A stretch of 61,499 nt of DNA from Dehalococcoidia bacterium (GTDB lineage Bacteria > Chloroflexota > Dehalococcoidia > DSTF01 > JACRBR01). How positions within the stretch are numbered: the stretch's first letter is position 1; the number at the start of each line of letters is the position of its first letter. The stretch lies in NCBI GenBank assembly GCA_021731085.1, contig JAKFYB010000010.1:1-61499 (forward strand). Reading direction: 5' to 3'. Shown in pieces: positions 53,438 to 61,499 of this stretch. The notes under the pieces were generated by a model. That model had not been told where the DNA came from. It saw only the letters and a list, made by a program, of their open reading frames with translations, and ran no database searches. A program made the translations under genes and the position numbers.

Positions 53438-53976
53438 GTCTTGTTCCTTTGGACGCCAACCCCCACGTTCGGCAGCCGCGTTCAAGCGACGGGTCGGCCG
53501 AGCGCCAGGAGCCTTGGTGCCATCTCATCGTGACCGCACATGGCGCCGACTCTGGCAGGATTCGGCCACCGGATGCTGCAGTGTTGTGCCAATTGGTCGA
53601 TGCCGCGGCCCATTCTGGTGACTGAACCGAGAGGGGTGTTCCCCGATGCGCCGTACGCCGCGAGCGGCTACCATTGATTCACCATGAGTGAACGTCCTGG
53701 CACGGTTGTAGTAGTAGTACCGGTATCGACGGCCCGTTGACCGGCGGCGGACACACGCGCACCACCGGCAATGAGGCTCCGTCACACAACGGGGCCTTTC
53801 GTTTTACCGGAGTGCCATCAGGGGCTTCGACATCCGTTCTGAATCACGCATAATCGCCCCGAGTAGTGCACCGGAACGGAGTGCGGCGGCAGGGCCAAAG
53901 GTAATTGATAAGTTGACCACTTATTTTTCGGAAACTTTTTCTGAACTGTTTTTTCTTCGATGGACAGGCCTGAACT
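53438..53976. other. Divergent interval upstream of valS
   Basis: About 540 bases with no convincing gene. It holds a terminator-like hairpin 172 bases before valS (53774-53805), and a very AT-rich stretch just upstream of valS (53910-53965) that may include its promoter. A translated frame over 53525-53785 lacks a ribosome-binding site and is rejected. Confidence 0.5.
53774..53805 (+). terminator. Terminator-like hairpin in the valS leader
   Basis: Stem AGGCTCCGT/ACGGGGCCT (one G-T pair), 6-base loop, followed by TTCGTTTT. It could be a leader attenuator of valS, for instance part of a T-box. However, I cannot find the conserved T-box antiterminator sequence, so a plain terminator of an upstream transcript is also possible. 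Confidence 0.6.
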
Positions 53977-56901
53977 ATGACCACCGATAAGACCGAAACC
54001 GCATCCCAAATGGCCAAGGCCTACGAGCCGCAGACAACCGAGCAGCGCGTCTACCACTTCTGGGAGTCTCGCGGCTACTTCAAGGGCGTCCGCAACCCCG
54101 ACAAGAAGCCATTCTCGATTGTCATGCCGCCGCCGAACATCACCGGTGAACTGCATCTCGGCCACGCGATGATGGACACCGTCGAGGACATCCTCATCCG
54201 CTGGCACCGCATGCAGGGCGACCCGACGCTCTGGCTGCCGGGCATCGACCACGCCGGCATCGCGACGCAGACGGCCGTCGAGAAAATGCTGGCGAAGGAA
54301 GGCATTAGCCGCCACGACCTCGGCCGGGACGAGTTCGAGCAGAAGGTGTGGGAGTGGGTGCGCCGCTTCCGCCCGATCATCAGCGACCAGCACCGGCGCC
54401 TCGGTGCCTCCGCCGACTGGGCGCGCGAAACATTCACGCTCGACGACGGCCCGCAGTCCGCCGTCCGCACCGTATTCAAGAAGATGTTCGACGACGGCCT
54501 GATCTATCGCGGTGAGCGCCTGATCAACTGGTGCCCACGCTGCCTCTCCGCATTGAGCGACCTGGAGGTCGAGCACGACGAAGCGCAGGGCAGCCTCTGG
54601 TACCTCCACTACCCCGTCGTCGACGGCACGGACGCCAACGGAAAACCGCGCGAAACCGGTGAGTCTGTGATCGTCGCGACGACGCGGCCGGAGACGTATC
54701 TCGGTGATACCGGCGTCGCCGTCAACCCGAAGGACGACCGCTACAAGGCGCTGATCGGCCGCAGCGTCATGCTGCCCGTCATCCAACGCGTGATACCGGT
54801 CGTTGGCGACGATGCCGTCGAGATGGAGTTCGGCACCGGCGCCGTGAAGGTCACGCCCGGCCACGACCCGACCGACTTCGAAATCGGCCAGCGCAACGGC
54901 CTTCCGATCATCAACATCATGAACGAGGACGCATCGATCAACGAAAACGGCGGCCCGTATGCCGGCATGGATCGCTACGACGCACGCGCCAAGATCGTCC
55001 GCGATCTCGAAGAGCTGGGCTATCTCGAAAAGATGGAGCCGTACGTGCTCCAGGCGAGCGTCTGTTACCGCTGCCGCACCGTGATCGAGCCGCTGATGTC
55101 GTGGCAGTGGTTCGTGAACCAGCGCACGCTGGCGGAACCGGCGATCGACGCCGTGAAGGACGGTCGCGTCAGCTTCGTGCCGGAGCGCTTCGAGCGCATG
55201 TACCTGAACTGGATGGAGAACATCCGCGACTGGTGCATCAGCCGACAGCTCTGGTGGGGCCACCGCATTCCGGTCTGGTACAGCGCCGACGAGGATGGCG
55301 ATCGCATCATGGTGAAGCTGCCGCAAGATGTAGCCGATGGCGCGGACAAACCCGCTACCGGCACCGAAGGCAAGCCGCCGCCAACGATCGCCGCCACCTA
55401 CAACGAATTCCGCGCACGCGGCGTCTCGCACGAAACGATCGCCCGCCACGGCACCTGGTCGGCGCACGAGGCGACGGCGATCTGCAGCATCGAAACGCCG
55501 ACGCAGTCGCCGACTGGGGGCGGGAACCTGCTCCAGGAGACCGACGTCCTGGACACCTGGTTCTCCTCCGGACTCTGGCCGTTCTCGACGCTCGGCTGGC
55601 CGCAGGAGAACGAAGAGCTGTCGTACTGGTACCCGACATCGGTCATGGAGACGGGCTACGACATCATATATCTCTGGGTCGCCCGCATGATCATGCTCGG
55701 CCTCTACTGCCGCGGCGAGATCCCGTTCTCAACCGTGTATCTGCATGGCACCGTGCGCAACGCCGAGGGCAAGCGCATGAGCAAATCGCTCGGCACAGGC
55801 ATAGACCCGATCGAGACGATCGACAAATACGGCGCCGACGCGCTGCGCTACACGCTCATCACGGCGGGAGCCGCTGGCAACGACCTCAAGCTCTCCGATC
55901 AGAAGCTCGAACAGGGTCGCAACTTCGCCAACAAGCTTTGGAACGCGACGCGCTTCGTGATCTCAATGATTGGCGATGCGAAGGTGGACGTTGCGCCGCT
56001 CGCGGTTGCGCTCGCGGAGAGCAAAGAGCAAAGGCCAAACAGCAAGCTTCTCAACGATCTTTCCATCGAAGACCGCTGGATCCTCTCACGCATCGAAGAG
56101 CTATCACGCAGCGCCGACGTGCTGATGCAAAAGTTCGATCTAGGCGAGGCCGCTCGCCAGGCGTACGACTTCGCCTACAACGAGTTCGCCGACTGGTACA
56201 TCGAGATCGCGAAGGTGCGCGCGCGTGATGAGAACGCATCGAGCCCATCACCCCTCCCCGTGCTCGCGTACGTGCTCGACCGCACGCTGCGCCTGCTCCA
56301 CCCGACGATGCCCTTCCTCACCGAAGAGCTGTGGCAGAACCTCCAGCGCGCGATCACCGGCTTCGACGACGAAGCGCTGATCGTCGCCACGTTCCCGAAG
56401 GGCGCATCCGGTTACACGGATACGCTCGCGGAAAAGCAGATGGAGTTGCTGATCGACGTCGTCCGCGCCATCCGCAACATCCGCGCCGAGAAGAAGGTCG
56501 AGCCAGGTAAGTACATCGAGGCATACGTCATTGCCGGCGCCGCAAGCGCGATGTTCGAAGCAGCGAAGCCCTACGTCGAGATGCTCGCCCGCGCCCGCCC
56601 GCTGCACATCGTCGCCACCACGGCCGACGCCCCGCGCGAACAAGTCGCGACGGCCGTCCTCGAAGGCGCCACCGCCGTCGTCCCACTCGCCGGCCTCTTC
56701 GACACCGCCGTCGAACGCACGCGCCTGCAGAAACAGATCGCCGACGCAGAAGCCGAACTCGGCCGGATAGAAGCGAAGCTCACGAACGAAGGCTTCCGCT
56801 CAAAGGCGCCGGAGAAGGTCATCGCAGCGGAGGAGGAGCGGCTCGCCGGACTGAAGTCGCGGCTGGAGGGATTGCGCGTGACGTTAGCGGAACTCGCCTG
56901 A
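53977..56901 (+). CDS. valS: Valyl-tRNA synthetase
   Basis: 974 residues. Class I synthetase charging tRNA-Val, with the HIGH motif HLGHAM in PPPNITGELHLGHAM, an editing domain (TTRPETYLGDTGVAV), KMSKS as RMSKSLGTG, and anticodon-binding and coiled-coil C-terminal arms. The region between WYSADEDGDR and ETDVLDTWFSSGLWPF is unusual. The Cys pair found in many bacterial ValRS proteins is absent, replaced by an extended insert (about 55 residues) including TPTQSPTGGGN. A stutter repeat (56017-56049, ESKEQRPNSK) lies in the linker after the Rossmann domain. Confidence 0.95.
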   Translation: MTTDKTETASQMAKAYEPQTTEQRVYHFWESRGYFKGVRNPDKKPFSIVMPPPNITGELHLGHAMMDTVEDILIRWHRMQGDPTLWLPGIDHAGIATQTAVEKMLAKEGISRHDLGRDEFEQKVWEWVRRFRPIISDQHRRLGASADWARETFTLDDGPQSAVRTVFKKMFDDGLIYRGERLINWCPRCLSALSDLEVEHDEAQGSLWYLHYPVVDGTDANGKPRETGESVIVATTRPETYLGDTGVAVNPKDDRYKALIGRSVMLPVIQRVIPVVGDDAVEMEFGTGAVKVTPGHDPTDFEIGQRNGLPIINIMNEDASINENGGPYAGMDRYDARAKIVRDLEELGYLEKMEPYVLQASVCYRCRTVIEPLMSWQWFVNQRTLAEPAIDAVKDGRVSFVPERFERMYLNWMENIRDWCISRQLWWGHRIPVWYSADEDGDRIMVKLPQDVADGADKPATGTEGKPPPTIAATYNEFRARGVSHETIARHGTWSAHEATAICSIETPTQSPTGGGNLLQETDVLDTWFSSGLWPFSTLGWPQENEELSYWYPTSVMETGYDIIYLWVARMIMLGLYCRGEIPFSTVYLHGTVRNAEGKRMSKSLGTGIDPIETIDKYGADALRYTLITAGAAGNDLKLSDQKLEQGRNFANKLWNATRFVISMIGDAKVDVAPLAVALAESKEQRPNSKLLNDLSIEDRWILSRIEELSRSADVLMQKFDLGEAARQAYDFAYNEFADWYIEIAKVRARDENASSPSPLPVLAYVLDRTLRLLHPTMPFLTEELWQNLQRAITGFDDEALIVATFPKGASGYTDTLAEKQMELLIDVVRAIRNIRAEKKVEPGKYIEAYVIAGAASAMFEAAKPYVEMLARARPLHIVATTADAPREQVATAVLEGATAVVPLAGLFDTAVERTRLQKQIADAEAELGRIEAKLTNEGFRSKAPEKVIAAEEERLAGLKSRLEGLRVTLAELA
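56017..56049. repeat. Stutter repeat inside valS
   Basis: GAGAGCAAAGAGCAAAGG and AACAGCAAG encode ESKEQRPNSK in frame. Same class of short-word insertion as in lhr. Confidence 0.65.
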
Positions 56902-56911
56902 TCATCAGGCG
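56895..56911. other. Palindrome over two convergent stop codons
   Basis: CGCCTGA TCA TCAGGCG: 7-bp arms. It contains the TGA of valS (56899-56901) and the reverse-strand TGA of the VTT-like gene (56905-56907). No T-run. Confidence 0.6.
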
Positions 56912-57510
56912 TTCGACTGTGCCTGTCGCTCAATCCGATGCGTCCAGCGGCGGAGCCATCGCGCCCACGGTAGCCGGTACAGCAGCACCAGGCTGATGAC
57001 GCCGAGAAGCTGGAACGCGATGGCCAGCCAACTGCCGAACGCGCCCTTGAACACATCGCCGAGACTATCGAACACGCGATCGGCTGACCACACAAAGAAC
57101 GTGTCAGCCGGTATCCGTGCCGCCCAGAAGCCGAGCAGCACAAACAGCAGGCGCACTTCGGCGAGCCCGGCCGCCACGAACAGGTTATTCGTCGGCAGCG
57201 GCAGTAGCGAGTACGCGAACGTCGTGGGCGCAAGCCAGCGATGCCTCGTCGACAGGAACTCGCCCAGATCGTCCAGATCCTGCGAGCGATCCTGCATGAA
57301 GCGCCGCTTTACGTACGTGCTCTCCTTCGCCAGCACCATCCGACCGAAGCCAGAGACGATCGCTCCACCCACGGTGAGCACGAGCAGCGGGAGGTTGAAC
57401 TGGATGTAGAAGAAGGACATCACCATCCAGCTGGCAGGCATGAAGGCCGGCACCATATTGATGATGAAGATGACAGCAAATGCTGCGAGAAGAAGTAGCG
57501 CCGTCTCCAC
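56905..57510 (-). CDS. VTT-like small membrane protein
   Basis: 201 residues from GTG 57510; a longer start at 57567 would overlap the upstream gene by 19 bases. About five membrane spans with a reentrant-loop-like GGAIVSGFGRMVLAKESTYVKRRFMQ and SLLPLPTNNLFVAAGLAEV. These resemble VTT/DedA-type segments, but the match is partial. Function unknown. Confidence 0.65.
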   Translation of the reverse strand: METALLLLAAFAVIFIINMVPAFMPASWMVMSFFYIQFNLPLLVLTVGGAIVSGFGRMVLAKESTYVKRRFMQDRSQDLDDLGEFLSTRHRWLAPTTFAYSLLPLPTNNLFVAAGLAEVRLLFVLLGFWAARIPADTFFVWSADRVFDSLGDVFKGAFGSWLAIAFQLLGVISLVLLYRLPWARWLRRWTHRIERQAQSNA

Positions 57511-57548
57511 GAGAGGATGGTACCGGGAGCTGCTTGCTCCAGCACCGG

Positions 57549-58160
57549 CTATGGCGCGCCGTCGCACTCCTGTACTTCAAACGGCTCGATGCCGATGACG
57601 CCAACGCTGCGCGTGCACGTGCGCGTCTCCGTGATCACGACGATGTTGCCGGCGTCGTCAATGCGAGTCTTGAACTCGTCGAGGTCGCCGTAATTCGCGC
57701 CGAAGGCAAACGCGCCGTCCACCCGCCAGGCCGCACGGTTGCCGTCGCACTCCTCCTCGAACACACCAACCATGCCCGGCACCTGCTCGAGCGTGCCAGG
57801 AAGTCCGGTTTCGTCGAACCGCATGCGGCAGTCGCCGCCAAGCTCTTGCTGCTTCGATGACTTGTTCGAGAAGGCGCGAAATGAACCGTCCGGGTAGCGG
57901 ACAAGGAAGATGTTCTCAGCGTCGAAGGCGTTCACGTCGGCGAGCGCGAACTCGTCCGCCGGTCCGGCGACAAACTCTTCGGGCGGGTTGCTGCTGCTTG
58001 GCCCAAACTCGATCAGCAAAACGAAGAACACGACGAGCACGATGATCGCGCCGCCGACACGCACGAAGCAGCCCGGGTTCGCCAGCCGTGCCCACCACTT
58101 CTTCACGAACGCGAATTCGTCCGATGGTGGCTCGTCCGGAGGTTGCGAAGCGTCCGTCAT
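57549..58160 (-). CDS. Single-span anchored protein, Rieske-like fold without ligands
   Basis: 203 residues. ATGA overlap with the enoyl-CoA hydratase stop indicates coupling. Cytoplasmic N-terminus, one membrane span (VGGAIIVLVVFFVLLIEFG), then about 150 outside residues. VRYPDGSFRAFS, CRMRFDETG and VFEEECDGNRAAWRVDGAFAFG follow the strand pattern of Rieske domains, but the CxH and CxxH iron-sulfur ligands are missing. The similarity is a judgement by eye; the function is unknown. Confidence 0.6.
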   Translation of the reverse strand: MTDASQPPDEPPSDEFAFVKKWWARLANPGCFVRVGGAIIVLVVFFVLLIEFGPSSSNPPEEFVAGPADEFALADVNAFDAENIFLVRYPDGSFRAFSNKSSKQQELGGDCRMRFDETGLPGTLEQVPGMVGVFEEECDGNRAAWRVDGAFAFGANYGDLDEFKTRIDDAGNIVVITETRTCTRSVGVIGIEPFEVQECDGAP

Positions 58161-58885
58161 GCGCCAACCTCGCCGTCAACACGCTCGGCGATCAGCCGGT
58201 CGAGCGTCAGCGCGTGTTCGAGCGACATCCCGGCGCCGCGCAGCATCGATTCCTTCGCGCCGCGCAACGCAGCCTCAGGCAACGACGCGAGCTTTGACGC
58301 GGTCGCCTCTGCCGCGCCGTGCAGCTCGTCGCGCGGGACGACGCGCTGCACGAGCCCACACGCCCGCGCGCGCTGTGCGTCGATTGGCTCGCCGGTGTAG
58401 ATCATCTCGCGCGCAATGCCGGGCGGAATCGCCCGCGGCAATGTCTGCGTGCCGCCAGCCGACGGAATGTAGCCCAGCGTCACCTCCGGCAGCGCGAACG
58501 TCGCGTCCTCCGAGCAAATGCGGATGTCACAGAACAGGCTTAGTTCGCAGCCGGCGCCGTACGCGAAGCCGTGGATCGCCGCGACGATGGGCTTGTAGAT
58601 CTCGAGCATCGCTCCCCAGACGTCGCACTCACGTCGTGCCCGGCGAGCTTCCGCCAGCGACGGCGCCGTTCCGAACTCGCTGATATCCGCGCCAGCCGAG
58701 AATGCGCGTTCACCGGCGCCCTCAAACACCGCGACGCGCACGTCGGGGTCGTCGCGAACGGCGGCCATGTACGTCCAGAGCAGGTCACGCACTTCGAGAT
58801 TCATCGCGTTCAGCACGCCGGGGCGGTTCAGCGTGATCCAGGCGACGCCATCGCGCGTGTCATAGAGAACGGGCGCTTCATCCAC
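58157..58885 (-). CDS. Enoyl-CoA hydratase/isomerase family protein
   Basis: 242 residues. Crotonase fold: oxyanion region INRPGVLNAMN and FAYGAGCELSLFCD, then SEDATFALPEVTLGYIPSAGGTQ with a first candidate Glu, and IAREMIYTGE with a second. This suggests a hydratase-like site. Acts on acyl-CoA, probably in fatty acid or amino acid degradation. Overlaps the membrane-anchored gene by four bases. Confidence 0.88.
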   Translation of the reverse strand: MDEAPVLYDTRDGVAWITLNRPGVLNAMNLEVRDLLWTYMAAVRDDPDVRVAVFEGAGERAFSAGADISEFGTAPSLAEARRARRECDVWGAMLEIYKPIVAAIHGFAYGAGCELSLFCDIRICSEDATFALPEVTLGYIPSAGGTQTLPRAIPPGIAREMIYTGEPIDAQRARACGLVQRVVPRDELHGAAEATASKLASLPEAALRGAKESMLRGAGMSLEHALTLDRLIAERVDGEVGA

Positions 58886-58896
58886 ACTTCAGCGTA

Positions 58897-60051
58897 TCAG
58901 GAGGCCCGTTCGAGGACGACGAGATTGTTGCGGTGGATGACTTCCGCCCCGTACTGGTAGCCCAGCGTCTCGGCGATTTTGTCCGAGCGCAGGCCACGGA
59001 TCGCCTCCACTTCGGCGTCGCTGTAGTTCGTGATGCCGCATGCGATGGCTTCGCCGCTGGAAAGCGTGATGTTGACGGTGTCGCCGCGCTTAAACGGCCC
59101 GGCGACCGACTGCACGCCCGCCGGCAGCAGGCTCGTGCCTCGCTCGGTCAGCGCCTTGACCGCGCCTGCATCAACGATGATCGCGCCGCGCGTCGAGAGC
59201 CCGCTGAGCATCCAGCGCTTCCTGCTCTCCATGCTCGTGCGCTGCGCCGGAAACAGCGTGCCGACGTGCTCCCCGCCAGCGATGCGCTCGAGGACATCGG
59301 GTTCGTGGCCAGAAGCCACGTACACATCTGCGCCGCCGCCGGTCGCGAGTTTTGCGGCCTGCAGCTTCGTGACCATGCCGCCGGTACCGCGTCCACTGTC
59401 CGTGCCGCTGGCCAGCTGTTCGATGTCTTTCGTAATCTTGTCGACGCGTTCGATGAGGCGCGCGCTCTTCGACTTGCGCGGGTCGGCATCGTGCAGGCCG
59501 CCCGTGTCCGTGAGCAGCACGAGCAGGTCGGCGTCGATAAGGTTCGCCACGAGCGCTGAGAGATTGTCGTTGTCGCCGATCTTCGCGCCCGCGATCTCGT
59601 CGATCGCGACAGCGTCGTTCTCGTTGACGATCGGCACGATACCCATCTCCAGCAGCCCAAGGAGCGTGTTGCGCGCGTTGAGATAGCCGATGCGGTCGTG
59701 CAGGTCGCGCTTGCTGAGCAGCGTCTGCCCAACTGCGCGATCGTGCGCGGAAAACAGGCGGTCGTACGTCTGCATGAGGTGCGTCTGACCGACGGCGGCC
59801 AACGCCTGCCGAAAGGGCACATCACGACGATTCTTCACGCCATCGAGACGCTCGCGGCCCGCGGCGATCGCGCCCGACGTCACGATCAGCACTTCACGCC
59901 CACCGTCCATGAGCGCGGCGACCTGCGCTGCCAACGCGGCCATCGTCTCCTCGTGCAGGCGATCGGTCCCGGCAGTCAGCAGATTCGTGCCGAACTTGGC
60001 GACGATGCGCCGGTACCCGCGAGTCTTAGCAGCTTTCGCCACGACGCTCAT
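58897..60051 (-). CDS. proB: Glutamate 5-kinase
   Basis: 384 residues from ATG 60051; the longer frame to 60120 runs through a CGGTCGT stutter repeat. First step of proline synthesis. Amino-acid-kinase domain with VAKFGTNLL, VTSGAIAAGRERL, NENDAVA, IGDNDNLSALVA, GGMVTKLQAAK, and a C-terminal PUA domain (KRGDTVNITLSSGEAIACGITNYS). proA is not in the window. Confidence 0.93.
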   Translation of the reverse strand: MSVVAKAAKTRGYRRIVAKFGTNLLTAGTDRLHEETMAALAAQVAALMDGGREVLIVTSGAIAAGRERLDGVKNRRDVPFRQALAAVGQTHLMQTYDRLFSAHDRAVGQTLLSKRDLHDRIGYLNARNTLLGLLEMGIVPIVNENDAVAIDEIAGAKIGDNDNLSALVANLIDADLLVLLTDTGGLHDADPRKSKSARLIERVDKITKDIEQLASGTDSGRGTGGMVTKLQAAKLATGGGADVYVASGHEPDVLERIAGGEHVGTLFPAQRTSMESRKRWMLSGLSTRGAIIVDAGAVKALTERGTSLLPAGVQSVAGPFKRGDTVNITLSSGEAIACGITNYSDAEVEAIRGLRSDKIAETLGYQYGAEVIHRNNLVVLERAS

Positions 60052-60076
60052 CCTCCAACGCCGCGAGTATAGCGTT

Positions 60077-60103
60077 CGGTCGTCGGTCGTCGGTCGTCGG
60101 TGT
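60077..60103. repeat. CGGTCGT stutter repeat upstream of proB
   Basis: About four copies of CGGTCGT/CGTCGGT between divergent proB and the YihY gene. Same class as the stutters in lhr and valS. Confidence 0.7.
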
Positions 60104-60153
60104 TCCGTCGACTCCGACATCCGACCTCTCGCCTCCGACTACACTAGTACCTC

Positions 60154-61080
60154 ATGCTGCTGCGCCTCTGGATCATCACCAAACGAACGTTCCTTGGCTT
60201 TGCGTCGGACAACTGCACGCAGCAGGCCGCGGCCATCACCTACTACGTCCTCTTCGCCCTCGTCCCACTGACCATCGTCGTCATCGCAATACTGGGCGCC
60301 TTTCTCGACAGCGACGACGTGACCGAGAACATCGTCGATTGGGTGCTCGAGATTGTGCCGCTATCTGACTTCGAAGGGCGCGCGTCCGTCACCGAGGTCG
60401 TACAGAGCATCCAGAACCTGAGCAGGACGTTCGCTGTCTTCGGTCTGTTTCTCGCCATCTGGGGTTCGCTTGCCGTCTTTGCCGCGATACGGCGCGCGCT
60501 CAACAACGTGTGGGGTATTGAAGAAGAACGCCCCTGGATCCAGGCGAAGTTCGTGGACCTGGTGCAGGTTGGTGTGGTCAGCGCTGTGTTGCTGGGTTCT
60601 ATCGTGCTTACGGGCCTCATCCGCGCCGCGCGAAGGGCGAGTGGTGATTACCTGGGTCCGCTGGCGAGCGGCAACGCGTTGTGGGAAGTACCCACGGCAC
60701 TTCTGCCTGCCGCCATGACGTTCGTCGCCTTTACGTTGTTGTATCGCATCGTGCCGGCGGCGCGGCCTGGGTGGCGTAACGTGCTGCCGGGCGCTGCCGT
60801 CGCTGCGCTGCTGTTCGAGGCGCTGAAGCTCTCGTTCGCCATCTACATCACGAACTTCAACCAGTACGACGTCGTCTATGGTTCGCTCGGAGGCCTGCTG
60901 CTATTCCTCTTCTATATGTTCCTCGCGTCGAACATCCTGCTGCTCGGCGCGGAACTTGTCGAGACGCTGGATAAGTTCCACGCGGGCGGGTTCGAACACG
61001 AGATCAACCCGCCGGAGCCGCTGCCGCCCGTGCGTGTCCGGATGTACCGCGCGTTCCGCGGCCTGTTCGTGAGGGGCTAG
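60154..61080 (+). CDS. YihY/BrkB-family inner-membrane protein
   Basis: 308 residues, six membrane spans. Signature N-terminus FASDNCTQQAAAITYYVLFALVPL, conserved RALNNVWGI, and GGLLLFLFYMFLASNILLLGAEL at the end. Family function is unresolved (formerly mis-annotated as RNase BN; transport or lipid export has been suggested). Its stop overlaps that of the convergent gene. Confidence 0.88.
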   Translation: MLLRLWIITKRTFLGFASDNCTQQAAAITYYVLFALVPLTIVVIAILGAFLDSDDVTENIVDWVLEIVPLSDFEGRASVTEVVQSIQNLSRTFAVFGLFLAIWGSLAVFAAIRRALNNVWGIEEERPWIQAKFVDLVQVGVVSAVLLGSIVLTGLIRAARRASGDYLGPLASGNALWEVPTALLPAAMTFVAFTLLYRIVPAARPGWRNVLPGAAVAALLFEALKLSFAIYITNFNQYDVVYGSLGGLLLFLFYMFLASNILLLGAELVETLDKFHAGGFEHEINPPEPLPPVRVRMYRAFRGLFVRG

Positions 61081-61499
61081 TTGCTGGCGGTTGCAGCGGG
61101 CGTTGGCGCCACGCCGTCCGGCGTGATCCAGGGGAAGTCCAGCGTCAGCGACGCGTGGAACTCGCACTCCAGGATGAGGCCGATGTTGAAGTGGCCGACG
61201 CGCCCGTCCGCGTGCGTGAAGTTGTAGTCGCTTCCCTCCACGGGGTTAATCGTCATCGACCATTCGCCCTTCATCGCTTCCAGCATCGCTGCCTCAAGCG
61301 CCGTAGAGGGCAGGAATCCGCGCGCGTCCTCCGGAATGAAGGCGTTTTCCGGCACTTTGATTCGGCCTTCGACGTGGAGGTAAGGATCCGTCTCGACGAC
61401 GGACACCTGGTAGCCAGGCGGGAACGGCACGTCAACCGGGAAGTTCGCTGGCGCCGCAACGGGATTCTCCACATCGCAGACCGGCGGCGTGGGGATGGG
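61077..61499 (-). CDS. Protein of unknown function, 5' end outside window
   Basis: 141 codons open from the right edge; the start is missing. The visible part begins PIPTPPVCDVENPVAAP and has PGYQVSVVETDPYLHVEGRI, SMTINPVEGSDYNFTHADGRVGHFNI, suggesting a beta-rich secreted or lipoprotein-type domain. The Pro/Thr-rich start implies an extracytoplasmic linker. No family recognised. Stop TAG overlaps the TAG of the YihY gene (CTAG). Confidence 0.6.
   Translation of the reverse strand, partial: PIPTPPVCDVENPVAAPANFPVDVPFPPGYQVSVVETDPYLHVEGRIKVPENAFIPEDARGFLPSTALEAAMLEAMKGEWSMTINPVEGSDYNFTHADGRVGHFNIGLILECEFHASLTLDFPWITPDGVAPTPAATASN

Noticed and set aside
53640-53976. T-box riboswitch upstream of valS
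   Set aside because: A terminator-like stem is present, but the conserved T-box antiterminator sequence was not found; kept only as a possible attenuator.

Overview
The window is high-GC bacterial chromosome with about 49 protein genes on both strands. I see no rRNA, tRNA, CRISPR array, prophage or insertion sequence. The mixture suggests a Chloroflexota bacterium, probably Dehalococcoidia-like: extracellular proteins with long Pro/Thr/Asn linkers and cohesin/dockerin modules, a hydrolase-cyclase fusion, nickel superoxide dismutase, and short dispersed stutter repeats. This assignment is inference from gene content; no marker-gene phylogeny was possible.

Region 1 (1-14363, all minus strand) is an array of secreted or surface proteins. 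Six carry cohesin-like and/or dockerin-like modules, Thr-rich linkers or calcium-binding repeats. One is a multi-pass DUF2723/TMEM260-type glycosyltransferase. Cohesin-like domains occur in the genes at 1-825, 1633-4614, 4742-6616 (split), 6758-7930 and 8170-9960. Dockerin-like C-termini occur at 4742-6616, 8170-9960 and 11913-14363. Two of the proteins have C-terminal membrane anchors, one of them after an LPxSG-like signal. The layout reads as a self-assembling, possibly O-glycosylated cell-surface layer or scaffold, and it is the most interesting part of the window. Two genes share an unusual leader: a hairpin, then AAGGAGGTG 65-90 bases before the start codon, then AGCCCTACA.

Region 2 (14972-35514) is mostly housekeeping and metabolism: a lipoprotein hydrolase, a FrnE/DsbA-like oxidoreductase, CorA, Prs, two split-barrel flavin-type proteins, SecA, three Nudix domains in two genes, a D-2-hydroxyacid dehydrogenase, a kinase-like phosphotransferase, an aldo/keto reductase, topoisomerase IB, an O-methyltransferase, an alpha/beta hydrolase and the Lhr helicase.

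Region 3 (35812-44938) holds a monoglyceride-lipase-like hydrolase, RibD with an altered zinc ligand, a hotdog thioesterase, the Ni-SOD pair sodN-sodX, an argC-argJ-argB cluster, CoaE and an orphan CbbQ/NorQ-type AAA ATPase.

Region 4 (45151-53437) is rich in class III nucleotide-cyclase-like genes: a cyclase coupled to a DUF4097 protein, a hydrolase-cyclase fusion, and a DUF2652-SRPBCC protein. It also has a parallel beta-helix protein and a SulP transporter broken by two frameshifts.

Region 5 (53977-61499) has ValS, a VTT-like membrane protein, an anchored protein coupled to an enoyl-CoA hydratase, ProB, a YihY-type membrane protein and the end of a further gene.

Repeats are notable: a 158-bp tandem repeat, a REP-like palindrome at several loci, a MITE-like element, and short stutter repeats lying in frame inside lhr and valS. 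Several convergent gene pairs end with overlapping or abutting stop codons.
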